Shown: in pieces, positions 11,081-23,213 of the stretch
How the letters are laid out: each line of letters starts with the position of its first letter
How positions within the stretch are numbered: position 1 is the first letter of the stretch
Source: Taudactylus pleione
Lineage: Eukaryota; Chordata; Amphibia; Anura; Myobatrachidae
Length of the DNA stretch: 64,000 nt
Direction of reading: 5' to 3'
Assembly: GCA_031769625.1 (NCBI GenBank)
Contig: JAUIMM010000534.1
Location: 10,556,001 to 10,620,000 of the forward strand
Notes under the pieces: generated by a model
The model's input: the letters and a program-made list of their open reading frames with translations, nothing else
What the model was told of the DNA's origin: nothing
Databases searched by the model: none
Translations under genes and position numbers: made by a program

Positions 11081-12340
11081 ATGACAATACCCCGGCATGT
11101 AAGCAGCTATGGATGGTATCATAAAGCTAAGTTGTTTTATGTTACTTTTGGGGTGGCTCAAAAGCCTTACATTGTAAACTTTGAATTTCAGGTAGATCTG
11201 GGGCAAATTGTTCTGGCCCTGCTCCCGGAAGACGACCAACCTCAAACTCGTCCCAGGCGTAGGCATCGTAGGCATGCAAGGCCCCAGATATTTCGAACAC
11301 GTGTCACCCTTTTTGGAATGCCCGATGATGAGGTTTTAAGACGCTACCGTCTACCTCCCAAAATCATCATAGACACTCTCTCATTAATAGAAAGTGATCT
11401 TGAGCGGCAAATTGACAGTCCAACAGCAATACCACCACTGACGCAATTTATGGCGGTGTTACATTTCTGTGCCTCAGGATCGTTTCAAACAATGGTGGGA
11501 ATAGTGGCGGGCATCTCCCAATCCTCCTTTTCCCGGATCCTGAGGGCAGTGATGGAGGCACTTTTCAAGCACCTCCATCATTTTATTAAAATGCCTTTGG
11601 ATATGGGTGCCCTTAGTGTGGCCAAGGCCAATTTTTACCAAATAGCTGGCTTCCCACACATCATAGGGGTTGTGGATGGTACTCACATACCACTTCAGCC
11701 TCCAGCACGGCTGGAGGCAATATTTAGAAACCGTAAACACTATCACTCCCTGAATGTAATGGTGGTATGTGATGCCTCCCTCCAGATCCTGTCCCTGAAT
11801 GCTAAATTACCAGGAAGTGCTCATGACTCCTTCGTCATCCGGCAATCAGGGATATGGCAGAAATTAACCAACCTACAAGCTGGTGATGCGTGGCTTCTGG
11901 GTAAGTGGAGACCTTTAGTACATAACAATGTTAAGCTTGATACACAGTGTTCCTGATGTTGTCTATTTTTTTTCACAGGAGACAGTGGATACCCTTGCAT
12001 GTCCTGGCTGCTCACTCCTTATTTGGCTCCCACACCAGGGCCACAAAGTGCGTATAATTCCGCACTTACAGCCACCAGGCAAGTGGTGGAGCGCTGTATC
12101 GGCCTTTTAAAAGGCCGATTCAGATGCCTCCACCGCTCTGGTGGCGAGCTCATGTATGTGCCGGATATGGTGTCTAAAATTGTGGTCCTGTGTGGGATAT
12201 TTCACAACATTGCCATAAGGAGTGGTGTCCCAATGCAGCCAGAGGATGCCTTACCTGAGGATGGCCCCCCCGAGGTTGGTCGGAGGTCAGTATGTGGGGG
12301 GGCCATACGCGATGATGTGGTGGCCAGATTTTTTAGGTAA
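11081..12340 (+). CDS. HARBI1-like DDE nuclease (Harbinger transposase)
   Basis: Best model is exons 11081-11098, 11192-11900 and 11979-12340 (1089 nt, 362 aa). The second intron (11901-11978, GTAAGT...CACAG) is certain because it restores the frame. The first (11099-11191) is 93 nt, a multiple of three, so an unspliced 393-aa form is also open; I prefer splicing because its translation looks non-coding. Catalytic residues in the spliced numbering are D168 in VVDGTHI, D218 in PGSAHDS and E280 in RQVVERCIGLLKGRF, the DDE triad of the HARBI1/PIF family, in which it cleaves and joins DNA at the element's ends. The N-terminal third has helical segments (VLHFCASGSFQTMVG) typical of the family. Length fits (human HARBI1 is about 350 aa). 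No in-frame break is seen. AATAAA lies at 12690-12695. Confidence 0.88.
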
Positions 12341-13163
12341 GTTGTAACAAAACTACAGTGTTTATACCTAATGTGTTTGTGTTTGTTTGCGAACATCTAA
12401 TTTTGTGTTTTTTTTCTCACCATCTTCTGTTTGTTCACATAATCTTTGGCACTCCAACGCTCACTACTTCCTGCTACCCTTACCAAACCTGGATCTGGTC
12501 CTTTTGGGCATATATTCTGGAACCCATATCGCAACGCCATGTTTGTGGAATCATGTTGGCATGGTCCTTCGTCAACCAGTTCTTGATTTTTTGTTTTTAT
12601 TTAATTATTTCTTGGTATGTGTTGTATTTGAATTTATCACTGTGTTCTTTTTTTGGGAGTGACCACTTTGTTTTCTCTGTTATGTTGTGAATAAATGTTT
12701 GGAGAGTGAAATGGTCTTCCTTTTTTGGGACGTTAACAGCAAGTGTAACCAGGTTAACACAAGTTACATTTGACTAAGGGGTAATCCAGTACTGACGCCA
12801 ATTGAGCTAAACTGAAATATGTTTTCAGCTTCCCAACCCACACCAAAAGGAAGCCTGGCCCAACCTTGGGATTTGTAAGATTGGCCTAAGCAGCTTGCGC
12901 ACCAACTAGGAACCTGTAAAATGTAGAAATATGTAATGGACACTACACCCAAAAAGGGAAATGACATTGTTACTGTTATGTGTTTCTTGTGTCTGTTTGA
13001 CATACAAAGACAAAACACAATCTAACTTTTAAAAAAGGGAAATCCTTGCAGGAACAGTCTACTTATGTCATGCTAAACTATCTTGGTTTTGGATTTAAAA
13101 AATGAGCCAGAACGTATATTTGCTGAATAAATTTATTTTGAAAAGTTAACAAAAATAAAAAAA
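12341..13163. other. 3' regions between the convergent Harbinger genes
   Basis: This holds the 3' untranslated DNA of the nuclease (poly(A) signal 12690-12695) and of the second Myb-like gene (minus-strand AATAAA at 13132-13137). The two transcripts converge here. No further coding exon is evident. Confidence 0.55.
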
Positions 13164-14414
13164 CTACTGGCGAAGGAGGCCAGACAGCCGGTCGAGGGCC
13201 ACAAGAATGCCAATTACATGTTGGCGCATCTGGCCAACACAATCCGCCACCTCTTGCCGACGCCTCTGTTCCTCTGTGGGTGAGAAAAGTGTGTGGGTTA
13301 ATACAACAATAGGGAATCCACATTAAAAAAACAAAAACACAACGAAATCACTCCAAAACCTATAAAAAAAAAAAAAAAGGGGGTGCTGCCAAAAATACAA
13401 GGCCTATGTACAAATTCCCACAGGTGTGATATGTGTATGTTGAAATCACCAGGAAGAGGTAAAGGCAAACTGCAAAATCACCAAAAGTCAAGCCACAAAA
13501 ACACGAAGAAAGGCCCGACACATGATTACATACAAACAGTTTGTGCTTTAAAAAAAAACAAAATAAAAACATACCGGGAGCCAAAACGGGAGCTCCGGAA
13601 ATGCCTCCATGATCCTCCTCGGAGGATCCGTCATTCCCCAAAGAATGGGGAGGAGTTATGATGGACTCCGGGGAGGGGGTAATTGGAAGAGGGGTGGGTG
13701 GAGGAGAGGGGGAAGTGGGACGGAGGGGAAGGAGGCCCGACATTTCCGGGAGAGGGTCTGGGAAGGATGGGGAGGAGTGGGGAATAGGGGAAAGATTTGG
13801 GGTGGAGTGTTGGCTGGGGGTTGGGGATAGTGGCCGGGAACGCCGTCTGGACGGACGGTGACGGCGGAGTCTTGGCTGTCCCCCTAAAATATGTCAAAGA
13901 AATTGCGGTTAGTTTATGGACAAATCCGGGGACCAAAACTAAAAAAAAAAAACAACCCAAAAAATAAGCCAAATAGGAGTAGAATGAATAAATCAGAAAT
14001 AGAGGGAAAACATGCACACGCAGATATGAGTACAAATAAGAAATAGGACAGACAGGAAAACATGCACACGCAGATATGAGTACAAATAAGAAAAAGGACA
14101 GACAGGAAAACATGCACACGCAGTTTGCCCCACAAACACAAACATTAAAACCACAATACATAACACTTACTTTCCAGGATCTGCATGCGAAAGCATGCCA
14201 GCAAGCGGGGCGTTCGCCGTTGCAGGTCGGACCACCTGCGCTCCAGCTGCCCGATGTTGCGGCGTGAGCCGAAGGACCGCAGGCGGGACCGTGCCTCCGC
14301 ATACGCGGAGCGCTTCTGCCGGTTGGTCATGGGTTGAGGTTGGCTGGTGATCCGGCGATCCATGACCTCCGTAAGCACCAGCAGCTCGCGCCTGGTGAAT
14401 GCGGAGGCTCTCAT
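13164..14414 (-). CDS. Second Myb/SANT-like protein of the Harbinger element
   Basis: Three minus-strand exons, 14414-14171, 13883-13575 and 13273-13164, total 663 nt (220 aa) with GT-AG introns (donors GTAAGTG and GTATGT). Residues 1-81 form a Myb/SANT-like trihelix ending in the landmark RRWSDLQRRTPRLL. Residues about 82-184 are proline/serine-rich and close with an acidic SSEEDHGG segment. The last 36 residues (EEQRRRQEVADC to LSGLLRQ) look like an amphipathic helix. It differs in sequence from the other Myb-like protein of the element, so this is a third gene and not a duplicate. I chose the ATG at 14414; an in-frame ATG 30 nt upstream (14444) is possible. A role as a second DNA-binding or adaptor subunit is inference. 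Confidence 0.8.
14006..14124. repeat. 50-bp tandem repeat, 2.4 copies, in an intron
   Basis: Units starting at 14006, 14056 and 14106 share GAAAACATGCACACGCAG. They lie within the first intron of the second Myb-like gene. Confidence 0.9.
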
Positions 14415-15088
14415 GATGGCAATGGTGTTTTTCTTAAAAATCATTTTTGATAAAGTGTGTAAAAATTTTCTGATTGGCTAATGTATTTTGGAAATTAACA
14501 GGAGCAATTTTATTGGTTAGTGTATGAGTCATGTGTTCGACAGGGCCAGAAATCTCTGGAGAGTTATGATAGGCTTGATGCAGTGACATGCGTAAGCAAA
14601 TTTAAATAAAGAAATGAACCCAGGGAAATATGCGGGGATCCACAGCAATAGAACAATTGTTTAATTGTGGTTCACATGTTTTTTGAACAATAAAAGCGAA
14701 TGTTTCCTCCGTACGTATTCTGCGGGTAAACACAAACACGGACAAGAGTAAAGTTTCTTGCATTGTGTTGAAAAAAAACAAACAATTAAGCTAATTGATA
14801 CATTGATTGGCATGATACGATTTATGGAGGTAGGCAGAATAAAGGAGCAGGTAATCGACATCTGACAAGGCCACTTCCTGTTTATACTTGTGCGTGCGTT
14901 CCTTTCAAGCCATTTCGGGGATGTACGCTCGCTATTTCGTACGCTCGTTAGTTAGAGGAGGGGTCATCAGAGTTTAGGGAGGAATTTTAGATGCGAACGA
15001 AAATACGAGCGAGCCATTGAATTTAAATATTTTTGTACGTACGCCTAACGTACGTGCGCCCGCTTGCGAGTGGGTCTGAATGAGGGCC

Positions 15089-15316
15089 AAAATTCTCTTA
15101 TGCTACCAGGCGCGCAAGGAGGGGGGGGGAGTACCCAGACCCCCCTCCCTCCCTAACAGCCGATCACTAACTCTAGTGCGGACCGGAGTGAGTGCAGTCT
15201 GCACTACACACTAACAAACACACCGCCGCCGGAACTGGATAGTACGCTTGTTAACCCAGCGGCGGTGTGTTTATTTTAGCAGCCAATGAGAGTCAGACAG
15301 ACTGTCATTGCCTGCT
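15089..15316. other. Short GC-rich unassigned DNA
   Basis: Contains a G-run at 15120 and CCGCCG/CGGCGG blocks in inverted orientation (ACACACCGCCGCCGG and AGCGGCGGTGTGT), probably a further small inverted-repeat fragment. Confidence 0.4.
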
Positions 15317-15481
15317 GCAAACAAAAAGTTTGGTGGTCGCTCACATTAGCTTAATGACATTGCACAGGTGCTTGTAATGGGCGGGGTTTACACTGAACTA
15401 CAGAAAAAACCCGTCCTTTACAAGCACCTGTGCTATGTCATTAAGCTGATGTGAGCGACCACCATACTTTTTGTTTGCAGT
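15317..15481. repeat. Foldback MITE with about 70-bp arms
   Basis: The left arm (from GCAAACAAAAAGTTTGGTGG) is repeated inverted on the right (CCACCATACTTTTTGTTTGC) around a short centre near TACACTGAACTACAG. One arm of the same family recurs at 22535-22625. Confidence 0.85.
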
Positions 15482-15639
15482 TCTGTGAGGCATGAAGGGA
15501 GCCAGCATTGGGAGGATGTGCTGGTCCGTATAGTGCCATTTGGAGGTTTCTGGGGTACCTCCAAGGTGAGTCAGCTCTCGGCTTATACATGTGTTGTTAT
15601 CATGCAGTACATTAATTTGTAATTATATGACCCAGAGTG

Positions 15640-16115
15640 GGTGCTACTATTAGGTAGCAACAATTATTTTGGGGTGAGCGTTTTGGCGTGGGGCCCCCGG
15701 AGTTGCTCTGGCTGGGCCTTTTTCAAGGCATCACCACTTAATTCACACAGATATTTTTTCATCACCTTTATATTTGTTATTTATGTAATTTTAACTCTTT
15801 CTCATTATATTAACACTTATTGATTATCTTTACACATCTATACTTTACACTTCACCATCACCTTTTTTTCCCTTTTTCGTGTGATGCCCTGGGGATGGTC
15901 CTAGGCTAGATTCTTTTGGGGTTCCCTGCACTTCGGATGTGAACCCCATAATGTTAGGGACGTTGATATAGAGGAGCCTTGACGTTGGCCCGGCGCTTAT
16001 TCATATATTTGCAAATGTATGTAACCAATACCTCTGAATTTCTATTATTATGTAGGATTCAAGTATTTTTGTTGATATTGCTGCAGTGTGCTGGAGGGCA
16101 AATCCCATTTGTTCC
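15640..16115 (+). repeat. Dispersed repeat family R1, long copy
   Basis: Marked by TTTTGGGGTGAGCGTTTTGG, GGCATCACCACTTAA, CGTGTGATGCCCTGGGG and a tail TTTGCAAATGTATGTAA to GCTGCAGTGTGCTGG. Pieces recur at 22660-22745, 23963-24495, 29580-30000 and 47340-47590. The class is unknown to me and no coding capacity is seen. Confidence 0.65.
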
Positions 16116-17125
16116 CCGGAAGGAGGGAGCTGAATGTCGGCAAGTATGCTCCACTGTCTCAGGCTTCCCTCATTCAGCGCTGGCTCTGCCACACACTGTG
16201 ATCACACACAGCCACCACCAGTGGCACGTCACTAGCGCAGACTCTTACTTGCAGTCAGTTAACTTAGGAGAGACCCTCTGTGACTGACTTACCTGTTCAC
16301 CTCAGCCACCTGCTGCTGGTTCTAGCAAGTTCTGAGTCATGTGACCTGCTGCTCGCTCACCCTTGCATTACTCACTCCTCTTCGCTTCCCCCTGTTGGCC
16401 ACTGAAGTGGGGCTTTATTATCTCTTGTGATTGAGCAGTTTACAGTACACAAACTGACATATCTCCAACTCTGAATTAGGGCCTTTCTGTTTTCATTATA
16501 TTATTAGAGGGCTTTTGGGATGAAAGGCCTATTTATCCATCAATATTTGCGGTATATCCCCCAAAACATCCATTTTAGAGAGGTACCAGCAAATATTATG
16601 AATCCCCTGGATGTATGTACAGGGAACTGCAGCAGAAATCAGAGATATACAGTATGCTGCAGTCCCTCGTTTACTGCAAAACAGCTCCCATAGAAACCTG
16701 TGGAGGCTGCTTTCTTGTCAAATTTACCAGAATATCTCGGCCCCGGTAGCTAATGCCATTTGAATAAGGCATTAGCAATTGTAGATTATAGGTTACAGAT
16801 TGCAAAAAGTACAAGGAGAAAGATCCGTAGGATCCCCCCCAGCACTCTCCACTTGCACATGCGTGGTAGTAGTAGTGCAGTCAGCAGACCGTACATGCAT
16901 AGTAGCGTGGTGGCCCCCAGCATATGACTGTAAGTGATCGCCATTTAGCGTCTGAGTACTGTCTCCAATGTGAGTGATTAATCGTCTTTGTAGGCAACCA
17001 GTTCAACGACATACCTGTGGCACTACCATGACACACCTATAAGAAGAAATCATTTACGTGCATCTGAAAAGCCACCTCTCAATCACCGCCCGGGAACAGC
17101 GAGCACATTTCCAATACATTACTTA
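16116..17125. other. Unassigned intergenic DNA
   Basis: Mixed-composition sequence with no open frame of note, no tandem repeat and no clear inverted ends. Confidence 0.5.
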
Positions 17126-17299
17126 TAGGGAGATGTACTAAGCCTTGGAAAGTGATAAAGTGGAGTGAGATACAGTACCAGCATATCAGCTCCTAACTGT
17201 TATGTTACAGGCTGTGCTTGAAAAATGACAGGAGCTGATAAGTTGGTAGTTTTCCTCTCTCCACTTTATCACCCTCCAAGACTTAGTACATCTGCCCCT
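17126..17299. repeat. Foldback MITE (GTACTAAG termini)
   Basis: Left AGATGTACTAAGCCTTGGAA and right inverted TTAGTACATCTGCCCCTA enclose paired segments GTGATAAAGTGGAG and CTCCACTTTATCAC. The whole 174 bp can fold on itself. No coding capacity. Confidence 0.85.
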
Positions 17300-18411
17300 A
17301 ATACAGTGCGTCTCAATTGCAACTGCGCCTCAGTGCTTACACAATGTAATTCTCTCGCCATAAGTGTTATTAAGGTTTATGTGCGCACTCGCAGTAGCAG
17401 AAAGTCGCTCAAATCTATTAACATCTGCATTGCGTGCAACTCACCTTCAGGCTCCATATGTGGTTGCATCTACTTTATTAATCCCCTAGGTGGCACTCAA
17501 GCTGAGCATAGATCTGCTGCTGCACATTCTTGTTTTAGGTACAGAAAATACACTGACTTTTGTACATAAGACAATACGAAATAATGGGGTATTGCAATAT
17601 ATTAGCAGTTCTCCCATTTGTTTTGTGAAAATCACTCAAATCCTCAGTCCTCATTCAGTCCATTAAATTCAACAGTTAGTTCCTGATAACACCCATGTGT
17701 CCAATAGCCTTGAAAGTGCATCCTTGTAAATGAGTAAATATTTTAAAATCTTTGTTTTGCTTGCCAAGATAGGCCAGGCTGGCTGACATGAATCAGGACT
17801 CGCCAGAGACCAGATGCTCCAGACATTCTTACTGCCACCAGTGAGAGGACGGAGGAGAGGCAGTAGGAGGGCACAGAGGTGAGGAGCAAAAGAAACCCCT
17901 CAGCCTCGGGAAGGCAGTATCAAGCATCCCACCCACAACCTGACCTAAGGCACTTTCCCCTTGATCTGCACACCCTCTGTTGTGATTATGTGGGCAATGC
18001 AGCACTGCCCAGTGCGTCGAACACCTGTACAGGTGGCATGTCTGCAGCGTCCAAAGGATGCTCCAGATGGCACTGCAGCAGCTATACTGGCTGCAGGGTG
18101 CCATTCCGAGCCGCACCAGCCTCCTTATGGTTCTGACTGTGCATCAGCCCCTTAGTATTCATCTTCCAGTACTTATCTGCCATAGCCATGGAGGCTGGTC
18201 AGTGGTTGGTGTGGTGCTGTTGAACAGGAAGTGGGGTCAGTAAATGATAACTGGCAGGGATGCAGGGGCAGATTGGTCATAGACCTTAATGCTTCTCATT
18301 CTGATACACTGATGGCCTCATGGGCCTAATTGGACACCACCGGATGCACGAAATACTTTTTTTGAACAATGTCTAAAAAATACCTGACCCTGTGTCTGTT
18401 GCAGACGAATA
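17300..18411. other. Unassigned intergenic DNA
   Basis: Contains CGCAACTGCG-type short inverted motifs at 17310-17420 resembling Harbinger MITE remnants, then mixed sequence. No gene is supported. Confidence 0.4.
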
Positions 18412-18735
18412 ATGCTGGGCATACACTATACAATTATCTGTCAGATATCTGTCCAATCTGGCTGGTTGGAATGAAAACCTGGTAATGTATGTAAGCAAAT
18501 GACAATCGTCCATTTGCTCACAAACACTGGAAAACAGACAAAAATGATCGTTCAGACAAATTGGTTAAAACACACGAATTTAACCAATTTGAACTATTGT
18601 TTTTTGTTTATTTTCCAGTGTTTAAAACCATATGATCGACTGTCATTTGTTCCCATACATTACCAGGTTTTCATTCCAACCAGCCAGACTGGACAGATAT
18701 CTGACAGAAAATTGTATAGTGGATGCCCAGCATAA
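18412..18735. repeat. Foldback MITE (GGGCATACACTATACAATT termini)
   Basis: The left end ATGCTGGGCATACACTATAC is inverted at the right end as GTATAGTGGATGCCCAGCAT. Inner arms such as TCAGATATCTGTCCA and TGGACAGATATCTGA also pair. Non-coding. Confidence 0.88.
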
Positions 18736-18839
18736 GTAATCAATAAAATATCTAACAATTGGTTATACTTTGTGTTTTCTATATGTGTTTTTCTAGTTTG
18801 TGCAGGTGTATGCAGGAATGGAAACACATTGCTATAAAG

Positions 18840-19010
18840 CAGTGATTCTCAAACTCGGTCCTCAGGGCCCCACACAAGTCACATTTTCCAGGTCACCCAG
18901 CAGGTGTACAGGTGTGTTCATTACTCACTGACACATTTTAAAAGATCCACAGGTGGTGCTAATTATTTCACATGTGATTATGTGAGGAGACTTGGAAAAT
19001 ATGCACTGTT
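18840..19010 (+). repeat. Fragment of a hAT-like MITE
   Basis: Starts CAGTGATTCTCAAACTCGG and carries TGACACATTTTAAAAGATCC; the latter part recurs at 47215-47275. The right terminus is missing. Confidence 0.6.
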
Positions 19011-19762
19011 ATATGTATATCCAGCACTCTAACTTATAGAGGACACAGATTTTTTTTTTATTGAGGCATGACACAATGATTCAAATGTAAAGGAATAGTC
19101 ATATATTAGATTAGACATTGGTATAAAGTTGGTGTTATAAGTGATATGCATCCAATATTATATAAAGAAAACACATATATACGTCCATGCAATACAAGTA
19201 GAAAGAGCATGGAAGGTTAAATAAACACAGTGACAAAGTTGACAATAAAGTACCAAAGTGTCTCTGCCCCAACCACTTTTCTTACATTTTCCTTATCCAA
19301 ACGAATGTGGCCGTTGGTCTCTGGAGTGGATACCAGAGAGGGCCAGACAAAAAAAAAGACAAACAGTAAAGGGAAAATTCACATCTACTGTAAGATTGCC
19401 TATCCAAATTATTGGGAAAAGAGAAAAAACTAAATATTTACGCGGAGGAGTTACCATAATTTAGATAGAATATTGGAAATAAAAATATAGAAAAAAATAA
19501 AAAAAATATGGGAGCAACTAAATAGAAGGGAAAAATGTGTAGGGAGCGTTCCACTAGTTTACCACACACCACTATCAAAAAATGAATATCAAACCAAACA
19601 AATGAGGGTAAGAAACCGTTCTATAATACTAGGCGATGGCCCTTATCATAACGAAATATATAGTGTTTCCAGAAAAACTGTATAATCCGCGTTTATCTGC
19701 ACTACAAAAACATATATAAAGTATATAAGTATTTATTAAAAGAAAACTGACATATGACATAA
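19011..19762. other. AT-rich unassigned DNA
   Basis: A-rich plus strand with no supported gene or element boundary. Confidence 0.45.
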
Positions 19763-20098
19763 CTAAAGCTGAGTGCACACTAAACTATTGTGTACCCAGC
19801 GATGTCACCCACGATCTCAGTGCCAACGGTCGACATATCGGGCAGTTCGTACACACTGGGTGATCTGGTGCCCGACCGACGGATATCCCGCCACCCCCGC
19901 ATAGCGCTGCATGGAATTGTCAGCTGCATCGCCTGATCTTACTGCATGTACAAAAGATCAGGCGATGAGGCTGACAACCCCATGGGAGCGCGTACGACAC
20001 GATGTAGTGCATACACACTACACATTTTTAACGATTTGTCGGTATTGGCCAAATCGTTAAAAATATTGTGTAGTGTGTGGGGGCCTTAACTGTTGCTA
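19763..20098. repeat. Foldback MITE with an internal hairpin
   Basis: Termini AAAGCTGAGTGCACACTA and TAGTGTGTGGGGGCCTTAACT are roughly inverted. At 20013-20079 the arms TTTTTAACGATTTG and CAAATCGTTAAAAAT form a strong hairpin around a short centre. Confidence 0.75.
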
Positions 20099-20640
20099 AT
20101 TTTAGCCATCCAAGCTACTGCAACTCTGCATCAAAAAAAGCCAAATAGTAACATGTAAACAGGATAATTACAAAACTTAGATCAGGTTGAACAGGGAAGA
20201 GTGTTAAATAAAACGCATTGCAGAACCAATAATGATGTTAGGTATCAATTGCCTTGGTCGCAATAGTCGGTAAGTCTAATTTAATCCGGACAGTAGAGTA
20301 AAAGTAAATAAAAACCTATTCAGGTAACCGCACCTGGGGGGCCCTGGAATAGAAGTGGTACATATACAGTGCAGGTATGTGCAGTGATAAGATTGGTATG
20401 GGAGGTCAGTACCAAAGAACTAATATTATTCCAAAAATATGTTGGTTCAAGCCAAGGAATGCCTACAGCTCCTGGCCCAACAGAGCTCATGCAAAATGCA
20501 CTGTCAAAGTGGGGAACCTGCATTGCATATAGATTACTAAGTATATATTCCTATTTATGTCAGTCATTACATGAATTAAATAAATTGGTCAATAGGATGC
20601 CTAAACTCCCTAGTGGTTGATATCCACAGTTAACCCCTAT
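20099..20640. other. Unassigned intergenic DNA
   Basis: No gene, tandem array or inverted ends found. Confidence 0.45.
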
Positions 20641-20641
20641 G

Positions 20642-20672
<31 letters not shown>

Positions 20673-20698
20673 ATCTATCCACAGTTAACCCCTAAGAG

Positions 20699-20734
<36 letters not shown>
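20641..20734. repeat. Two (TA)n microsatellites
   Basis: Two TA runs separated by a short copy of the CCACAGTTAACCCC sequence that also precedes the first run, so the block TA run plus leader is duplicated. Confidence 0.95.
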
Positions 20735-20739
<5 letters not shown>

Positions 20740-20809
20740 GCCCGGCACTCTGCGGACCGCAGCGGGTCAATACCTTGCTCCGGGTGCTTTCCGCATGGAA
20801 ACAACTCCA

Positions 20810-21031
20810 CTCGATATATTCAAAGACACATAAGCGGCACTCCGGAGACTCTCAAAACGGGTGAAAACAATGGTGTTTAATTCAGCATCTCGGGGTTCTG
20901 TGACCCCTTCTTCTGGTTTGTGTTCTTGAAGAAGGGGTCACAGAACCCCGAAACGTTGAATCAAACACCATTGTTTTCACCCGTTTTGAGAGTCTCCGGA
21001 GTGCCGCTTATGTGTCTTTGAAAAAAAAAAA

Positions 21032-21073
<42 letters not shown>
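20810..21073. repeat. Long foldback (about 90-bp arms) with a GAAACG motif and (TA)n tail
   Basis: CAAAGACACATAAGCGGCAC at the left is inverted at the right as GTGCCGCTTATGTGTCTTTG, and pairing continues through the GGGTGAAAACAATGG arms to a ~20-base centre near 20910. The right arm contains CTTGAAGAAGGGGTC and ACCCCGAAACGTTG. A TA run follows at 21038-21073. Confidence 0.92.
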
Positions 21074-21080
<7 letters not shown>

Positions 21081-22534
21081 CACACATTTATACATATATA
21101 TAAAATTATTAACGCTAACAAACTTATCTAAAAATAAAGACACTGAACAACCAGGGTTGGGGTTAATTTAAGTTATATTTATTTTGACATCATCCAATTA
21201 AAATTCTTTACATTTTCTGAGTATTAATGAATTAAAGTTAGTATGGTGGTGGACAACAAAGAAAGAAACAAAATGCAAAAAAAAACATGCAATGCTAATC
21301 ATTCATTAATGTTCAACTCTCCTGAGAAGTACACCTGGACGGGTGGTGTCATTTCCTGGCAGGGACACATTGGCATATAATTAAATAATGGAGAGTGCAC
21401 CCATCTAGACACTGAGACTAAAGCAGCTCTGCAGTGCCCAAAATAAAGGCTTCCACTTTCCGTCCAGCCTCTTCCGACACAACACCCGATTTACAAGAAT
21501 ACCACTGCCGGCAAACTATCATTACCGACCAACCAACAAAAAGGCCAGAATCACTGTAAAAGGTCAAAATCATGAACACTGGCCCACTGAAGATCCAATG
21601 CTGTACAATGGCATAGATCAAAGCCTTCTAAATATACCACCAAAACAGCTCACCACAGCTAACAGGTGCCATTTCAATGCATCCCAGAACATGCCCCTAA
21701 AATCCAACCATTGAACATGATCAACCACACCAAAAGATCAATAATCATGAGCTGCAGAAAATTGTGCAGCCCAATATATAAAAGAATGGCTAATCAACCA
21801 AATGGACCTATAATCAAACAATCCTGCAAAAAAAATCAAGTAGCAAAACATTCATAGACAACAGAAAAATATCACCACAATACCTATCACACACCGCCGA
21901 ACAAACAACAACAAAAACCACAAAGACAATGTAAGTGACAAAAACAAGCACGTGAAACAGACTGGAGTTTAAAATTAAAAAAACCCTTTGGTTCTTTTCT
22001 ATGTAAATATAAATAAAAACCCTCAGAGACTCCTGCAATAGCAGTGAGTAGTCTACCTCTGGTTAGCATGCTCATTAAATGCCAGTGATCGCTTTACCCT
22101 GGTGCACATAGTGTAGGATAGTAGTAGGTTTTCCACTGACCCAGAGCTTGTATCTCTGATGATGAAAAATCTGTGCATGCATAAAATATTCTGAAAACCC
22201 CTACAGTGCATGCGTTACCCTGAGTGTACTCACAAATGCACTGTTGCATACGGTATCATTGGTATCAGAAATGGTGAGGAAAACCATGGGAGTACCTGGG
22301 TGGTGACTAAGAGGTAGCCTGAAGTGAATGCAAAAAAATCTGTAGCATGGGTGTGTTATGGGAGTTGCGAGTGTGTCACTGAAAACTGCTGTGTTCTCAG
22401 AAACAGAGCCACTGCCACAGTGGCCATATTCAGACAGAGAAACTGCACCTGTCATGGGTTGGGTATGGGAAGCCGGCGCACAGGATCCCGGCAGTCAGAA
22501 TCCTGATTCCGGCATCCAGACAGGGTTAGTATAC
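21074..22534. other. Unassigned intergenic DNA
   Basis: Mixed, locally A-rich. The last ~80 bp have CCGGC/GCCGG motifs like those in the TTAGGG-rich repeat. No gene supported. Confidence 0.45.
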
Positions 22535-22745
22535 CGCAAACAAAAAGTATGGTGGTTGCTCATATCAGCTTAATGACATAGCACAGGTGCTTGTAAAGGG
22601 TGGGGTTTACACTGAACCACAGAAAAAAAAAAAAGATTCCCTCCAGCACACTGCAGCAATATCAACAACAAATACTTAAATCCTACATGATCATAGAGAT
22701 TCAGAGGTATTAGTTACATACATTTGCAAATATATGAATAAGTGC
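22535..22745 (-). repeat. Composite of a foldback arm and an R1 tail
   Basis: 22535-22625 matches one arm of the foldback at 15317-15481. 22640-22745 is the reversed R1 tail (GCAGCAATATCAACAAC to TTTGCAAATATATGAATAAG). Confidence 0.75.
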
Positions 22746-23213
22746 CATGTTATGTTCTGGGTTATTTGTGGACCCGGGTTGGTAGCAGGAGCATACTTGC
22801 CTACTTTTGAAAAAGCATTTCAGGGAGATTGTGAAAGCAGCAACTATGAGTGCGGCGGGAAAGTAGGCGTGTACTGCTACATCTGAGAGGCGTGTCCTAA
22901 AATTGACTTACATCCATATGTAAATGAGCCCCAAAGCAGTTAGTGAGATCTACTTGTTGATGAAAACACACTGACACTTCTCAGAAAATACGTGTAACCA
23001 TAGGGATCATTGTGCCTTATAACCAATGCAGGGAAATTATACTAATGATCCCATTTGAATGTATATATATCTCTGTTTTTTCTGTTATATAACAGTGTCA
23101 TAATGGGGGTAAGGTGAAATGAGGGAGATTTGTAGACTCTTCAGGGAGACAGGGAGATTGCTTCTATTTCAGGGAGTCTCCCTGACAATGAGGGAGAGTT
23201 GGCTAGTATGAGC
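22746..23213. other. Unassigned intergenic DNA
   Basis: Contains short repeats of AGGGAGATTG/AGGGAGTCTCCC near 23120-23200. No gene supported. Confidence 0.4.

Larger units (their letters stand above)
7825..15088. mobile_element. Complete PIF/Harbinger DNA transposon with three genes
   Basis: Terminal inverted repeats GGCCCTCATTCAGA (7825) and TCTGAATGAGGGCC (ending 15088) bound a 7264-bp unit, with AAA on both sides as a probable 3-bp target duplication. Subterminal DNA on both sides is rich in TACGCTCG/CGTACG motifs. The unit encodes a HARBI1-like nuclease on the plus strand and two distinct Myb/SANT-like proteins on the minus strand. All three give uninterrupted frames once short GT-AG introns are removed, so the element may be autonomous and young. 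Harbinger elements usually carry the nuclease plus a single Myb-like partner. Confidence 0.9.
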
